In this document: positions 48,893-58,114 of the stretch, piece after piece
Position numbering within the stretch: position 1 is the first letter of the stretch
Layout: each line of letters starts with the position of its first letter
Origin: Parasphingorhabdus marina DSM 22363
Lineage (GTDB): Bacteria > Pseudomonadota > Alphaproteobacteria > Sphingomonadales > Sphingomonadaceae
NCBI RefSeq assembly: GCF_900128895.1
Contig: NZ_FSQW01000001.1
Coordinates: forward strand, 868,001 to 932,000
DNA length: 64,000 bases
Direction of reading: 5' to 3'
The notes under the pieces: model-generated
The model's input: the letters and a program-made list of their open reading frames with translations, nothing else
What the model was told of the DNA's origin: nothing
The model's database searches: none
Translations under genes and position numbers: made by a program

Positions 48893-50599
48893 ATGCGCAA
48901 CCGCTGGAAAATCCTGCTGATTCTTCTGTCCCTGCTGCTCGGCGGGCAGGAGGTCCTTCGCCGTATCGACATGCTGACCACGCCGTCTCTGCAGATTGTC
49001 GGGCTGACGGCCTATCTCATATTGTTCGTTTTATGTCTGACCAGCGCGATTGGCGCGGCGTTCATCCGCCAGAGCGGGGTGCGATGGACGCTGGCTATAT
49101 TGCTGGCCAGTGGGTCCTGGCTGGTTGACGGATATCAGTGGGCAGTCGGCGATTTCATGACCTATGATGCCTTTGTCACCATGGTGCAGAGCGCCGGGGA
49201 CCTGACCAGTGCCTTCCAGCAACAGGCCGGCGTCATGGCACTGGCAGCGGTCAAGGCTGGTCTGCTTCTCGTCGGCACGGGCTTGCAGCCGGGCACGTCC
49301 ATCGTCTGGTGGAAAAGGATCGCGGCGTGGCTGGCGCTGCCGATCCTTTTGATGCTGACGATCCTTCTGTTCTTGCGCGGCGGGGAAGGGGGCAGTGGCC
49401 TGCCATCCTCCCATTTCGGGTTGAGCTTCGGAGCCTTGCAGGGATATGAAACGCTCACCCGATCCGGCGCGCCGCGCGAAACCGTCACATGGAAACCGGT
49501 CCAGCAGCAACCTGCGGGCGACATCGTGCTGATCGTCGACGAAAGCATCGCCGGCGCCTATCTGGACATCAATGACAAGCATGGCGTCTATTCCGGGCTC
49601 GATCGCACGGATGAGAGGAGCGCCATCCACAATTTCGGTCTCGCCGTCTCGATCACCCATTGCAGTGTCGGAAGCAATCTTTCGCTGCGTTATGGCGGCA
49701 CCAGAGACAATTATCAGAACCGGGCAGAACGGGGCCCCTCAATATGGGCCTTTGCTGCCGCTGCGGGCCGGGAAACCATCTATATCGATGCCCAGCGGAC
49801 CGGAGGGACCCGGCAGAATCAGATGACGGAAACTGAAAGCCGGGAAATCGACCAGTGGATTCAGCTGGGGGATGTACCGGTGCGCGACCGCGACCATGCG
49901 GTGGCCGACAAACTGGCCGGGTTTCTGAGCGATAACCACGCGCAGTTCATCCTGATCAACAAGGTCGGCGCCCATTTCCCGGTCAACGACAAGTTTCCGG
50001 ACAGCCATGCCCATTACCGGCCGATGCTGGAACGCGGGCAATTTGCCAATGTTACCGACATGGCATCGCGCGACGAGCTCGACGGACGGGCGAGCAACTG
50101 GGTCCGTTATCGCAACAGCTATCGCAACAGTCTGACCTGGCAGGTCGGCGGGTTCTTTGATCGTCTTTTCGCTCAGGCGTCGATGGACAACAACAGGCTT
50201 GTCTACACCGCCGATCATGGTCAGCATCTGCATGAAGAGCCAGACGACGGGACCGCCACCCATTGCACGGCCGATCCCGAAATCGAGGAAGCGGTGGTCC
50301 CGCTGGTGGTCATTGGCGGTGGATCACCATGGCGCGACGCCGCACAGGAGCATCATGACCGGACCAGTCACTACCGCATATTCCCGACACTGCTGGGCCT
50401 GATGGGATATGAGCGGGACGCGGTTCGTCCGCTTTACGGACCGGATCTCCTCGCATCCGACCCTGATCCCTTCACCTTCAATATCCGGTATAATGCCCGG
50501 CTGGGACGCGATCCGGTCTGGCGGCATGTGCCGCTTGGCGAGATCGCCCGCCCGCCCGTGTCCGATCATGCGGGTTCCGGAGGCCCGGACGGGCGCTGA
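48893..50599 (+). CDS. sulfatase-fold membrane protein (phosphoethanolamine-transferase-like)
   Basis: A 568-residue protein with about five N-terminal transmembrane helices (to residue ~160) and a periplasmic alkaline-phosphatase-superfamily domain. Metal-site motifs: 'DIVLIVDESIAGAYLDI', 'LINKVGAHFPVNDKFP' and 'LVYTADHGQHLHE'. The nucleophile region reads 'THCSVGSNLSLRYGG', without the usual TSTxxSxPC pattern of EptA, so the transferred group cannot be predicted. AGGGA lies 4-5 bp ahead of ATG 48893. Confidence 0.83.
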   Translation: MRNRWKILLILLSLLLGGQEVLRRIDMLTTPSLQIVGLTAYLILFVLCLTSAIGAAFIRQSGVRWTLAILLASGSWLVDGYQWAVGDFMTYDAFVTMVQSAGDLTSAFQQQAGVMALAAVKAGLLLVGTGLQPGTSIVWWKRIAAWLALPILLMLTILLFLRGGEGGSGLPSSHFGLSFGALQGYETLTRSGAPRETVTWKPVQQQPAGDIVLIVDESIAGAYLDINDKHGVYSGLDRTDERSAIHNFGLAVSITHCSVGSNLSLRYGGTRDNYQNRAERGPSIWAFAAAAGRETIYIDAQRTGGTRQNQMTETESREIDQWIQLGDVPVRDRDHAVADKLAGFLSDNHAQFILINKVGAHFPVNDKFPDSHAHYRPMLERGQFANVTDMASRDELDGRASNWVRYRNSYRNSLTWQVGGFFDRLFAQASMDNNRLVYTADHGQHLHEEPDDGTATHCTADPEIEEAVVPLVVIGGGSPWRDAAQEHHDRTSHYRIFPTLLGLMGYERDAVRPLYGPDLLASDPDPFTFNIRYNARLGRDPVWRHVPLGEIARPPVSDHAGSGGPDGR

Positions 50600-50652
50600 C
50601 ATCAAGCGACGAAATCATTGATGAATCTGCCAACTGCTCTATATCCGGCGCG

Positions 50653-51411
50653 ATGAGCAATTCTCGTATCTACACCGCTGCCCTGATCGTCATCGGAGAC
50701 GAGATTCTCTCCGGACGCACCCAGGACAAGAATATTTCCCAGATTGCCAAATGGCTGAATGTCCAGGGGATCCGGCTGGGAGAGGTGCGGGTGATTGCCG
50801 ATGACATGGACGCCATTGCCGAAGCGGTGAACATTTTGCGCGAGCGCAATGACTATCTGTTCACCACCGGCGGCATCGGGCCCACCCATGACGACATAAC
50901 CGTCGATGCCGTCTCGAAAGCGCTGGACGTGGATGTCATCATCCACCCGACGGCCCGCGCGATTCTTGAAAAATACTATGCCGACAAGGGCGGCGTCAAT
51001 GAAGGCCGCCTGCGCATGGCGCGGGTACCCGATGGCGCAGAACTGATCGAAAACCGCATGTCCGGTGCGCCGGGGATCCGGATCGGCAATCTCTATCTGA
51101 TGGCGGGTGTTCCGCACATCACCGCCGGTATGCTCGATGCGTTGACGGGCACACTCGAAGGCGGCGCTCCCTTGCTGTCATCAACACTGGGTGCCTGGGC
51201 TCCGGAAAGTGAAATTGCCGATGTTCTGCGCGCCGCGGAAAAGGCACATGAGGGATGTCAGATCGGCAGTTATCCCTTCTTCCGCAACGGGACGGTCGGC
51301 GCCAATTTTGTCGTGCGGTCCACCGATGCCCATGAGCTGGAAACCTGCCGTGTGGCCCTGAAAGCCGGGCTGGAAGAGGCGGGTTACGAAGTGACCGACG
51401 GCGGAATTTAG
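50653..51411 (+). CDS. CinA-like molybdopterin-binding domain protein
   Basis: A 252-residue protein of the MoaB/Mog/CinA N-terminal family: 'AALIVIGDEILSGRTQDKN', 'LFTTGGIGPTHDDITVDAV' and 'APGIRIGNLYLMAGVPHI'. It lacks the C-terminal deamidase domain of full CinA. Related short forms are annotated as competence/damage-inducible protein A; the actual reaction (possibly nicotinamide-nucleotide or ADP-ribose hydrolysis) is not certain. It overlaps the convergent FAH gene by 4 bp. Confidence 0.88.
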   Translation: MSNSRIYTAALIVIGDEILSGRTQDKNISQIAKWLNVQGIRLGEVRVIADDMDAIAEAVNILRERNDYLFTTGGIGPTHDDITVDAVSKALDVDVIIHPTARAILEKYYADKGGVNEGRLRMARVPDGAELIENRMSGAPGIRIGNLYLMAGVPHITAGMLDALTGTLEGGAPLLSSTLGAWAPESEIADVLRAAEKAHEGCQIGSYPFFRNGTVGANFVVRSTDAHELETCRVALKAGLEEAGYEVTDGGI

Positions 51412-52601
51412 TCGACAACCGTCACCTGGATATTTCCGAGCCAGGACGATCCATAGCGGACGGTATCTCCGGGTTGCAGATAATAGCCGGACTCCAGCTC
51501 GTTGCGAATGAAGGTCTGTTTGACGGTGTCGATCAGACCGCTTCCCGATACCGGTCCGCCGGCCAGCAGATAGTCAGTCAGACCCTCGATAATGTCGCCC
51601 CGGGTGGGTTGTCCCATGATCACCCCTTCGGACGTTCCCGACATCAATGTACTTTCCCGGCTGATCCTGTTGCCCGGCGACAGATATTCATGGCCGTCCC
51701 TGTACAGAAACCGGCGTTCGGACATGTCGGCCAATGACTTGTCGACCAGTTGCCGAAAGTCCAGCGTCATTTCTCGGCCCCGCGCATCCTGGCGGGCTTC
51801 GCCGTTGACGCTGGTGGTCATGCGCAAATCGGCGACAAAGGCTGACCAGTCGTTCGGGATCACCAGAAACGGACCGGTCGGGAAGAAATCCGGTCCGCTT
51901 TTTGCATCGCTGAATCCGGACCCGGAATCGAGATTGTCGGGGTCCACCAGTTCGACAATGGCATTGCGGTCAGTAAAATCCCCGCACAGGAAAACTCCCT
52001 TCATCGCTGCGTCAAAATCAGCGGTGGAGGCAATGTCCCGGTCGAAGCGAATGCACAGTTCGACCTCATAATCCAGCAATATGCCGGGCCTGGTCTTCAC
52101 CGTCGTGCGCGCCGGAGTGGCGCGGCCGAATTTGGGAAAACTGAAGACCGAACCGCTATTGGCTTCTTCCGCATGTTCCGGAAAATTGGTGCCGGTACCG
52201 ATATGCCGGTCACCGGAGCTGCCGGAGGGCAGCAGGCGCGACATCGCGACTTCCATCCGGGGCAAGGCCTGCAGAGCTTCCGCGTCGAAGGGGGTGGAAC
52301 CGGCTGATGCCAGTGCTGCGAACGGGTCGTCGCCCGATGTGGCACCCATTTCCGCCAGATCTGTTCCGACGACCGTTTCGCCGGAAAAACCATGAACCTG
52401 AATGGTCCGGATATTGCCGGCCTCATCGCGATATTGTGCCAGCGTAACCGCTGTATCGAGCGGTGCAATGCCTTCCACCAGGGGTTCATCCTCGAAACTG
52501 GCCGGATTGAATTTGGGGTCGGGTGCAGTCGCCCAGGTGATGGCGAGACCAAGACTGACCAGCAGAACCAGCGTGATAAGGATTTTGCCCAAACGTTTCA
52601 T
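51408..52601 (-). CDS. membrane-anchored fumarylacetoacetate hydrolase-fold protein
   Basis: A 397-residue protein with an N-terminal hydrophobic segment (residues 6-25) and a C-terminal FAH-like domain: 'RPGILLDYEVELCIRFDRDI' matches the metal-binding DxExE pattern, followed by 'GVFLCGDFTDRNAI' and 'ESGYYLQPGDTVRYGSSWLG'. FAH enzymes cleave C-C bonds in aromatic breakdown and are normally cytoplasmic, so the anchor is unusual. The substrate is unknown. Confidence 0.8.
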   Translation of the reverse strand: MKRLGKILITLVLLVSLGLAITWATAPDPKFNPASFEDEPLVEGIAPLDTAVTLAQYRDEAGNIRTIQVHGFSGETVVGTDLAEMGATSGDDPFAALASAGSTPFDAEALQALPRMEVAMSRLLPSGSSGDRHIGTGTNFPEHAEEANSGSVFSFPKFGRATPARTTVKTRPGILLDYEVELCIRFDRDIASTADFDAAMKGVFLCGDFTDRNAIVELVDPDNLDSGSGFSDAKSGPDFFPTGPFLVIPNDWSAFVADLRMTTSVNGEARQDARGREMTLDFRQLVDKSLADMSERRFLYRDGHEYLSPGNRISRESTLMSGTSEGVIMGQPTRGDIIEGLTDYLLAGGPVSGSGLIDTVKQTFIRNELESGYYLQPGDTVRYGSSWLGNIQVTVVD

Positions 52602-52626
52602 AAACTCCCCCGAACCGGTTGCTTCA

Positions 52627-53274
52627 TCATTCCCGTGCCGCTTTCAGGGCCGCACCAGCTGCGAACGGAGTGACCGCAACCAGCAGCAACGAAACCGCAC
52701 CGAGAAAAAGCAGGGCGCTGCCACTTTGGTCGGACAGGCTGCCGGCACCGAAAATCAGCAGCGGGATGGCGAGCGGGACCAGCAGCAAACCGCCCAGTGC
52801 GCCAGCACCTTTCAGCCCCGACGTCAGAGCCGCGATCATCACCGCCAGCCCGGCCAGCGCCGGTGTCGCGATAGCGAGACTGACCAGCAAGGTGACCAGC
52901 GGCGGACCTTCGAGACCCATCAGGCCGCTGGCGAGGAACGCCGCAAAGAGGAGCGGTGGTCCAAAGGCCAGCCAGTGCGAGATCAGCCGGCCAAAAGCGA
53001 TCAGCTCGTCGGTAATGCCGCGGACGATCAGCTGGTCGTGCAGGCCATTGTCTAGATCGGGCTGGACCAGCCGGTCGAGTGGCAGCAAGGTTGCCAGCAG
53101 GGCCGCAATCCAGAGAATTCCGCCGCCCGTTTCCAGCAGCAATTCGCGATCGGGCCCGACCGCAAAGGGAAATAATGTTGCGGCAGAAAGATAGAATATT
53201 ACCGGCAACCAGGTCCCGCCGCTGGCATAGCTTTGCCGCACATCGCGCCAGATCATGTTGGAAAGTGCCGACAT
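52627..53274 (-). CDS. ccmB: haem exporter permease CcmB
   Basis: A 215-residue membrane protein with six transmembrane helices, matching CcmB: 'RDVRQSYASGGTWLPVIFY', 'LDRLVQPDLDNGLHDQLI' and long hydrophobic C-terminal helices. It works with CcmA in releasing haem for cytochrome c maturation. ATG 53274 shares one base with the ccmA stop (TGATG); a GTG at 53277 is an alternative. Confidence 0.92.
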   Translation of the reverse strand: MSALSNMIWRDVRQSYASGGTWLPVIFYLSAATLFPFAVGPDRELLLETGGGILWIAALLATLLPLDRLVQPDLDNGLHDQLIVRGITDELIAFGRLISHWLAFGPPLLFAAFLASGLMGLEGPPLVTLLVSLAIATPALAGLAVMIAALTSGLKGAGALGGLLLVPLAIPLLIFGAGSLSDQSGSALLFLGAVSLLLVAVTPFAAGAALKAARE

Positions 53275-53924
53275 CACAAACAGGCGTCCAGTTGTTCCAG
53301 TTCCTGCTCCAGCGGCTGCAGATCGATTGCCAGATCCGCAGGAATCGGAAGCGGAATATGGCTCGCCGCCAATATGATCCCGCCACGCTGCAAATGGGCT
53401 TGCAGCACATCGCCCAGCTGGTCCACCGAGTCCCTGTCGAGGCCGTTGACCGGTTCGTCGAGCAGCCAGATATCTGCGCCGCCCAGAAAGGTCCGGGCAA
53501 GCCGGGCGCGTTGCCGCTGCCCGGTGGAGAAATAGCGGACCGGCACTTCCGCCAGATGCGCCAGACCAGCGGCGGTCATGGCTTGCCCGACATCTTCAGT
53601 ATTTCGGCCATCCATTCGGGCCCAGAACTGTAGCGCGGCCTCAAGCGGCAAATGCTCATCCAGTGCCAGCTTGTTATCACACAGCGCCACCGATCCTGTC
53701 ACCTGGATCTCGCCGGCAAAGGCCGGCAATAGTCCGGCGATGAGGCGCAGCAGGCTGGATTTGCCGACGCCATTGGGTCCGGTCAACATGCCCGCCTGTC
53801 CCGAGCGGAGCTCCAGGTCGAGATTACGGAACAGCAGATTCCCGCCACGGACACAGGACAATCCTGTTGCCGACAGCGTGATATTGCTGCCTTTTCCAAT
53901 TTCGGTTGACGCCCCGGAGTTCAT
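53274..53924 (-). CDS. ccmA: haem exporter ATPase CcmA
   Basis: A 216-residue ABC ATPase with Walker A 'GPNGVGKSS', signature 'YFSTGQRQRARLARTF' and Walker B 'IWLLDEPVNGLD'. The FSTGQ-type signature is characteristic of CcmA. It drives haem handling with CcmB; other ccm genes are not in the window, so the cluster is split or lies elsewhere. Confidence 0.93.
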   Translation of the reverse strand: MNSGASTEIGKGSNITLSATGLSCVRGGNLLFRNLDLELRSGQAGMLTGPNGVGKSSLLRLIAGLLPAFAGEIQVTGSVALCDNKLALDEHLPLEAALQFWARMDGRNTEDVGQAMTAAGLAHLAEVPVRYFSTGQRQRARLARTFLGGADIWLLDEPVNGLDRDSVDQLGDVLQAHLQRGGIILAASHIPLPIPADLAIDLQPLEQELEQLDACL

Positions 53925-54006
53925 GCGCGAGACTTAAGCCATGAAATGACTGCTCTGCCAAGTATATTGGGTTTCGGGAGCAGATCGGCATTCAGGAGTT
54001 TGAAAC

Positions 54007-54303
54007 ATGGTCGCACAGCTCAATCAGTCCGAACGCGAGGCCGCGCTCGCACAATTGCCCGACTGGGAATATGACGAGAAGCGAGATGCGATCAGCCGGT
54101 CCTTTCGTTTTGCGGACTTCACCCAGGCCTATGCCTTTATGAGCCGTGTGGCCCTTCACGCCGAAAAGGCCGACCATCATCCGGAATGGTTCAACGTCTA
54201 TAATCGTGTCGACATCACGCTGACCACCCATGATGCCGGCGAAAATGGCGGCCTTTCCCAGCGGGATATTGATCTCGCCACCACGATAGAGACGTTTCTC
54301 TAG
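54007..54303 (+). CDS. phhB: 4a-hydroxytetrahydrobiopterin dehydratase
   Basis: A 98-residue pterin carbinolamine dehydratase with the conserved '[20 protein letters not shown]' signature. It regenerates the pterin cofactor used by phenylalanine hydroxylase; that partner is not in the window. AGGAG lies 8 bp ahead of ATG 54007. Its last 4 bp overlap the convergent SDR gene. Confidence 0.94.
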   Translation: MVAQLNQSEREAALAQLPDWEYDEKRDAISRSFRFADFTQAYAFMSRVALHAEKADHHPEWFNVYNRVDITLTTHDAGENGGLSQRDIDLATTIETFL

Positions 54304-55136
54304 GCGTCTGTTTTTTCCGCCGGCCCTAGCACTTCGCCGACATCGGCCAGCTGAGTCTGCTGCTTGCGCAATCTGCCCGGCATCCAGCGCGCGGCAAAGG
54401 CGAGCTGTTTCGCCATCTTGTTGACAGGCGTGTGGACCTTGTTGCCGTGCACGGCTTCCCATGCCGCCGGCCCGATGATCGCGACAGGGCTGACGAGCAC
54501 TCCTGCCTCTTCGAGCCGTTCCTTGCCAGTCTGATTGGTTCCCTCCGCCACTTCGGAAATGATATTGGTGTCAATAAAACCGGGCATCAGGGACCGCGAC
54601 CGGATGCCGTGTTTCTGGAACTCGATATCATGCGATTCGGCGAGTCCCCGCACCGCAAATTTGGTGGCACTGTAGACGCTCAAATCCGCAACGCCATATA
54701 TGCCGGCTGCGGACGCGGTGTAGAGAACACAGCTGTCTTCGGTATTTTTCAGCGCTTCGAAACAGGCTCGGGTCCCGCTGATGACGCCGGTAAAGTTGAT
54801 CGCGATCATCAGGTCAATATCTTCGTCGGTCATTTCCTCGATCGGACCGCCGCTGCCAATCCCGGCATTGTTGAACAATACGTCCATCCGCCCCTTGGTG
54901 GCGGCAGTGAATTCGGCCACGGTTGACGCCCATTGCGCACGATTGGTGACATCGAGAACATGGGTGCTGCTCTGACCTTCGGGCAGCATGGATGCAGTTT
55001 CCGCCATTCCGGCTTCATCGATGTCGGCAATACCGATATACCAGCCCTTGCTGGCAAAATAGCGCGCAACCTCACGGCCCAGTCCCGACGCACCGCCGGT
55101 GACAAACATGCACTTCTGCCCTTCACTATAGGCCAT
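54300..55136 (-). CDS. SDR-family oxidoreductase
   Basis: A 278-residue classical short-chain dehydrogenase: '[18 protein letters not shown]', NNAGIGSGG, and the catalytic '[14 protein letters not shown]' with Tyr and Lys intact. The substrate is unknown. ATG 55136 is preceded by GGGAGAGGG and matches the family start, so a longer frame to 55244 was rejected. It is divergent from the ABC importer. Confidence 0.9.
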   Translation of the reverse strand: MAYSEGQKCMFVTGGASGLGREVARYFASKGWYIGIADIDEAGMAETASMLPEGQSSTHVLDVTNRAQWASTVAEFTAATKGRMDVLFNNAGIGSGGPIEEMTDEDIDLMIAINFTGVISGTRACFEALKNTEDSCVLYTASAAGIYGVADLSVYSATKFAVRGLAESHDIEFQKHGIRSRSLMPGFIDTNIISEVAEGTNQTGKERLEEAGVLVSPVAIIGPAAWEAVHGNKVHTPVNKMAKQLAFAARWMPGRLRKQQTQLADVGEVLGPAEKTDA

Positions 55137-55243
55137 GAACCCTCTCCCGATCCTATTTACAATGATGTTCATTGCAGACGTTTTTGCAGCCACCGTCAAG
55201 TGGCATTGGACATAAGTGCCAATCCGCGTCACAAGACGTCGCA

Positions 55244-56026
55244 ATGTCGATTGCCCCAGCCATAACCGGACCTGCGCTCAGCCTGCAAAATGTCAGCAGG
55301 TACTATGAGGACGTCAAAGCGGTTGAAAATGTCACGCTCGATATCGCGGCAGGTGCGATGATCGCGCTGGTCGGTTTGTCGGGCTCCGGCAAATCCACCT
55401 TGCTGAAAATGATCAATCGGCTGGTAGAACCGACATCCGGTCGCATTCTGATCAACGGGGAATTGGTGGACGCAGTGGACCCGCATGTTTTGCGTCGCCG
55501 GATCGGCTATGTTTTCCAGAATATCGGCCTGTTTCCCCATATGAGCATCGCGCGCAACATCGCCATCGGCCTGGAACTGGCGGGCGAGAAAACTGGTCAT
55601 GCCGAGCGAGTGTCGGAGCTGCTGGATCTGGTCGAGCTGCCGCAAGACATGGCCGATCGGCTGCCGCATCAACTCAGCGGCGGTCAGCAGCAGCGCGTGG
55701 GTGTGGCCAGGGCACTGGCCACGCGGCCCGGACTGATGCTGATGGACGAACCCTTTGGTGCGCTGGACCCGGTCACCCGGGACAGTCTTGCCGGAGAGTA
55801 TAAATCGCTTCACGAGCGACTGGGACTGACCACGATCATAGTAACGCATGACATGGCTGAAGCCCTGTATCTGGCGGATCGGATCATTGTACTCGAAGCC
55901 GGGCAGATCAAGGCTGATGCCTCACCGAAACAGCTTTTGTCGGGGCAGGTCGGACCGGAAGCCGAAGCCCTGGTGGCCATCCCGCGGGCGCAGGCGGCAC
56001 ATTTGAGTGAGCTGGGCAAGTCATGA
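55244..56026 (+). CDS. ABC importer ATPase (betaine/choline/ergothioneine type)
   Basis: A 260-residue OpuCA/EgtV-like ATPase: Walker A 'GLSGSGKST', signature 'LSGGQQQRVGVARALA', Walker B 'LMLMDEPFGALDP', H-loop 'IIVTHDMAEAL'. It lacks the C-terminal CBS pair that ends classical OpuA/OpuC ATPases. The stop overlaps the permease start as ATGA. Together the two genes form a complete importer. Confidence 0.92.
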   Translation: MSIAPAITGPALSLQNVSRYYEDVKAVENVTLDIAAGAMIALVGLSGSGKSTLLKMINRLVEPTSGRILINGELVDAVDPHVLRRRIGYVFQNIGLFPHMSIARNIAIGLELAGEKTGHAERVSELLDLVELPQDMADRLPHQLSGGQQQRVGVARALATRPGLMLMDEPFGALDPVTRDSLAGEYKSLHERLGLTTIIVTHDMAEALYLADRIIVLEAGQIKADASPKQLLSGQVGPEAEALVAIPRAQAAHLSELGKS

Positions 56027-57576
56027 ACATGACGGCATGGCAGGACGCGTTCCGCCGGGTTCCGGAATTGCTGGCAGCACATGTCCAGCTGAGCTTCTCC
56101 GCTCTGCTCCTCGCGATGGTCATCTGTTTCCCGCTGGCGATCTGGGCCACGCGCAACACCAGGGTCGCGGGCGTGATCCTTGGGTTTGCGAGCCTGATCC
56201 AGACCATTCCGGCGCTGGCGCTGCTGGCCTTGTTTTATCCGGTGTTGCTGGGGCTCTCTGCGCTATTGGGTGGCGGGATATCCGCGCTCGGCTTTTTGCC
56301 AGCGCTGATGGCGCTGACGCTCTATGCCTTGCTGCCGATTTTGCGCAATGCGGTAACGGGTCTGACAGGTGTGTCGCCCGCTGCCCGTCAGGCTGCAGAT
56401 GGCCTGGGAATGACGGCATCCCAAAAATTGCGCCTGGTCGAAGCGCCTCTGGCTGCCCCGACCATCATGGCCGGAATCCGGACGGCAGCGGTCTGGACCA
56501 TCGGCGCGGCCACACTCTCTACGACGGTGGGACAGGCCAGCCTGGGCGATCTTATTTTCGCGGGCCTGCAAACCCAGAACTGGACGCTGGTGCTCACTGG
56601 CTGCCTCGCGTCAGCTGGCCTGGCAATCGTCGTCGACATCATTCTGGGAGTGATCGAACGCGCGATCCGGGACCGGCGCAAAATGGTTGCCTGGTCGGGG
56701 ACTGCCGCGATTGCCGCCGGTCTGCTTTTTGCGCTTTTGCCGTCTCTTCAGTCCTCCGAAGATGATGTCGTGGTCATCGGGGCGAAGGGCTTTTCCGAAC
56801 AATTCATTCTCGCCCGTCTGATCGGATCCCGTCTGGAGGCCGCCGGCTATCAGGTGAGATATCGCGATGCACTGGGTTCCGCGGTAGTGTTTCAGGCTGT
56901 CGCGGCAGGCGATATCGACGTCTATGTCGACTATTCGGGTACGATCTGGACCAATCAGATGAAACGGGATGATCGAATTGTTTCGGAGCAGATGATCGAA
57001 GAGATTTCTTCCTGGAGTGAGCAGCAGCATGGCGTGACAACGCTTGGTGCGCTCGGGTTTGAAAACACCTATGCGTTTGCCGTGCGACCGGAAGATGCCG
57101 AAGGCCGGTCTTTGCGAACTCTGGATGATCTGGCTTTGATCTCTTCCGAATTCGTTTTCGGGACTGATCTCGAATTCCTTGAACGGCCGGAATGGGCGAC
57201 GGTCAGGCAAGCCTATCCGCTGGCATTCAGAGAGGCCCGCTCATTCAATCCAACCTTCATGTACCCCGCGCTCTCGAGCGGCGAGGTGGACGTGATCTCG
57301 GCCTTTTCTTCTGACGGGAGAATTGCGGCCAATGGTTTCGTCGTTCTGGAAGATAACAAAGGCGCGATTCCTTCCTATGAGGCCATTGTCTTGCTCGCGC
57401 CGGATCGCGGGACGGATCAAAAACTCCGTTCGGCGCTGAAACCTCTCGTCGGGCGGATCACTGTGGAAAACATGCGGGAAGCCAACTACAAAGTCGACCG
57501 GGAAACAGACAAACAGTCCCCGGCACAGGCGGCAAGCTGGCTCGATGACATTATCAGAAAGGGAGACGGACAATAG
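56023..57576 (+). CDS. fused ABC permease and substrate-binding protein (OpuC/EgtU-like)
   Basis: A 517-residue fusion. Residues 1 to about 240 are a permease with five to six helices and the EAA loop 'AADGLGMTASQKLRLVEAPL'. Residues about 255-510 are an OpuAC-type binding domain ('VVVIGAKGFSEQFILARLIG', 'GDIDVYVDYSGTIW', 'YPALSSGEVDVISAFSSDGR'). Such fusions import glycine betaine, carnitine, choline or, in EgtU, ergothioneine; the sequence alone does not decide. It shares one base with the next gene (TAGTG). Confidence 0.9.
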   Translation: MNMTAWQDAFRRVPELLAAHVQLSFSALLLAMVICFPLAIWATRNTRVAGVILGFASLIQTIPALALLALFYPVLLGLSALLGGGISALGFLPALMALTLYALLPILRNAVTGLTGVSPAARQAADGLGMTASQKLRLVEAPLAAPTIMAGIRTAAVWTIGAATLSTTVGQASLGDLIFAGLQTQNWTLVLTGCLASAGLAIVVDIILGVIERAIRDRRKMVAWSGTAAIAAGLLFALLPSLQSSEDDVVVIGAKGFSEQFILARLIGSRLEAAGYQVRYRDALGSAVVFQAVAAGDIDVYVDYSGTIWTNQMKRDDRIVSEQMIEEISSWSEQQHGVTTLGALGFENTYAFAVRPEDAEGRSLRTLDDLALISSEFVFGTDLEFLERPEWATVRQAYPLAFREARSFNPTFMYPALSSGEVDVISAFSSDGRIAANGFVVLEDNKGAIPSYEAIVLLAPDRGTDQKLRSALKPLVGRITVENMREANYKVDRETDKQSPAQAASWLDDIIRKGDGQ

Positions 57577-58103
57577 TGACGAGACGAAGTTTTTCGAAAC
57601 TGACACTGCGCCTCTGGCTTGTGATCATCGCGCTGTTTGTGGCGATATCCCCTGCTCGGGCAGATATTGCAGTGACCTTTTATTCCCATGATTTTGGCAA
57701 GAATTTTCCGCATGCCTTTTTTGTGATGAAGGGCGAACTGGATAGCGGAGAAAAGGTCGATACCAGCTATGGCTTCACCGCCGTCAATATCTCACCGGGA
57801 ATCCTGTGGGGATCGGTCAAAGGCAAGGTGGAAACGCCTAAGCCCAAATATATCGAGCAGAGCAATCCGCATTTTACCGTGGTTGTGGGTGACGAGGGAT
57901 ATCGTCGGCTCATGTCGGTTGTGACAAAGTGGCGCGACATGCCCCAGAAAAGCTACCATCTCAACAAACGCAATTGCGTCCATTTTGCGAGTGAGGCGAT
58001 TGCGGCGCTGGGATTTCGGTTCAACAGCAAGACGAAGAACTGGAAAAAGCCCAAGTCGTTCATGATCGAAGTGCTCGGACTGAATCCGGGCTTGAGCAAA
58101 TAG
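57576..58103 (+). CDS. secreted permuted-papain-like protein
   Basis: A 175-residue exported protein with signal peptide to about Ala29 ('LVIIALFVAISPARA'). His46 in 'FPHAFFVM' near the start of the mature chain and Cys134 in 'KRNCVHFASEAI' near the end give the order His...Cys of circularly permuted papain-fold proteins (NlpC/LRAT/DUF4105-like). Peptidase, amidase or acyltransferase activity is possible. The GTG start overlaps the importer stop by one base and GGGAGACGGA lies ahead, so it is probably made with the importer. Confidence 0.72.
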   Translation: MTRRSFSKLTLRLWLVIIALFVAISPARADIAVTFYSHDFGKNFPHAFFVMKGELDSGEKVDTSYGFTAVNISPGILWGSVKGKVETPKPKYIEQSNPHFTVVVGDEGYRRLMSVVTKWRDMPQKSYHLNKRNCVHFASEAIAALGFRFNSKTKNWKKPKSFMIEVLGLNPGLSK

Positions 58104-58114
58104 AGGAGAAGACC

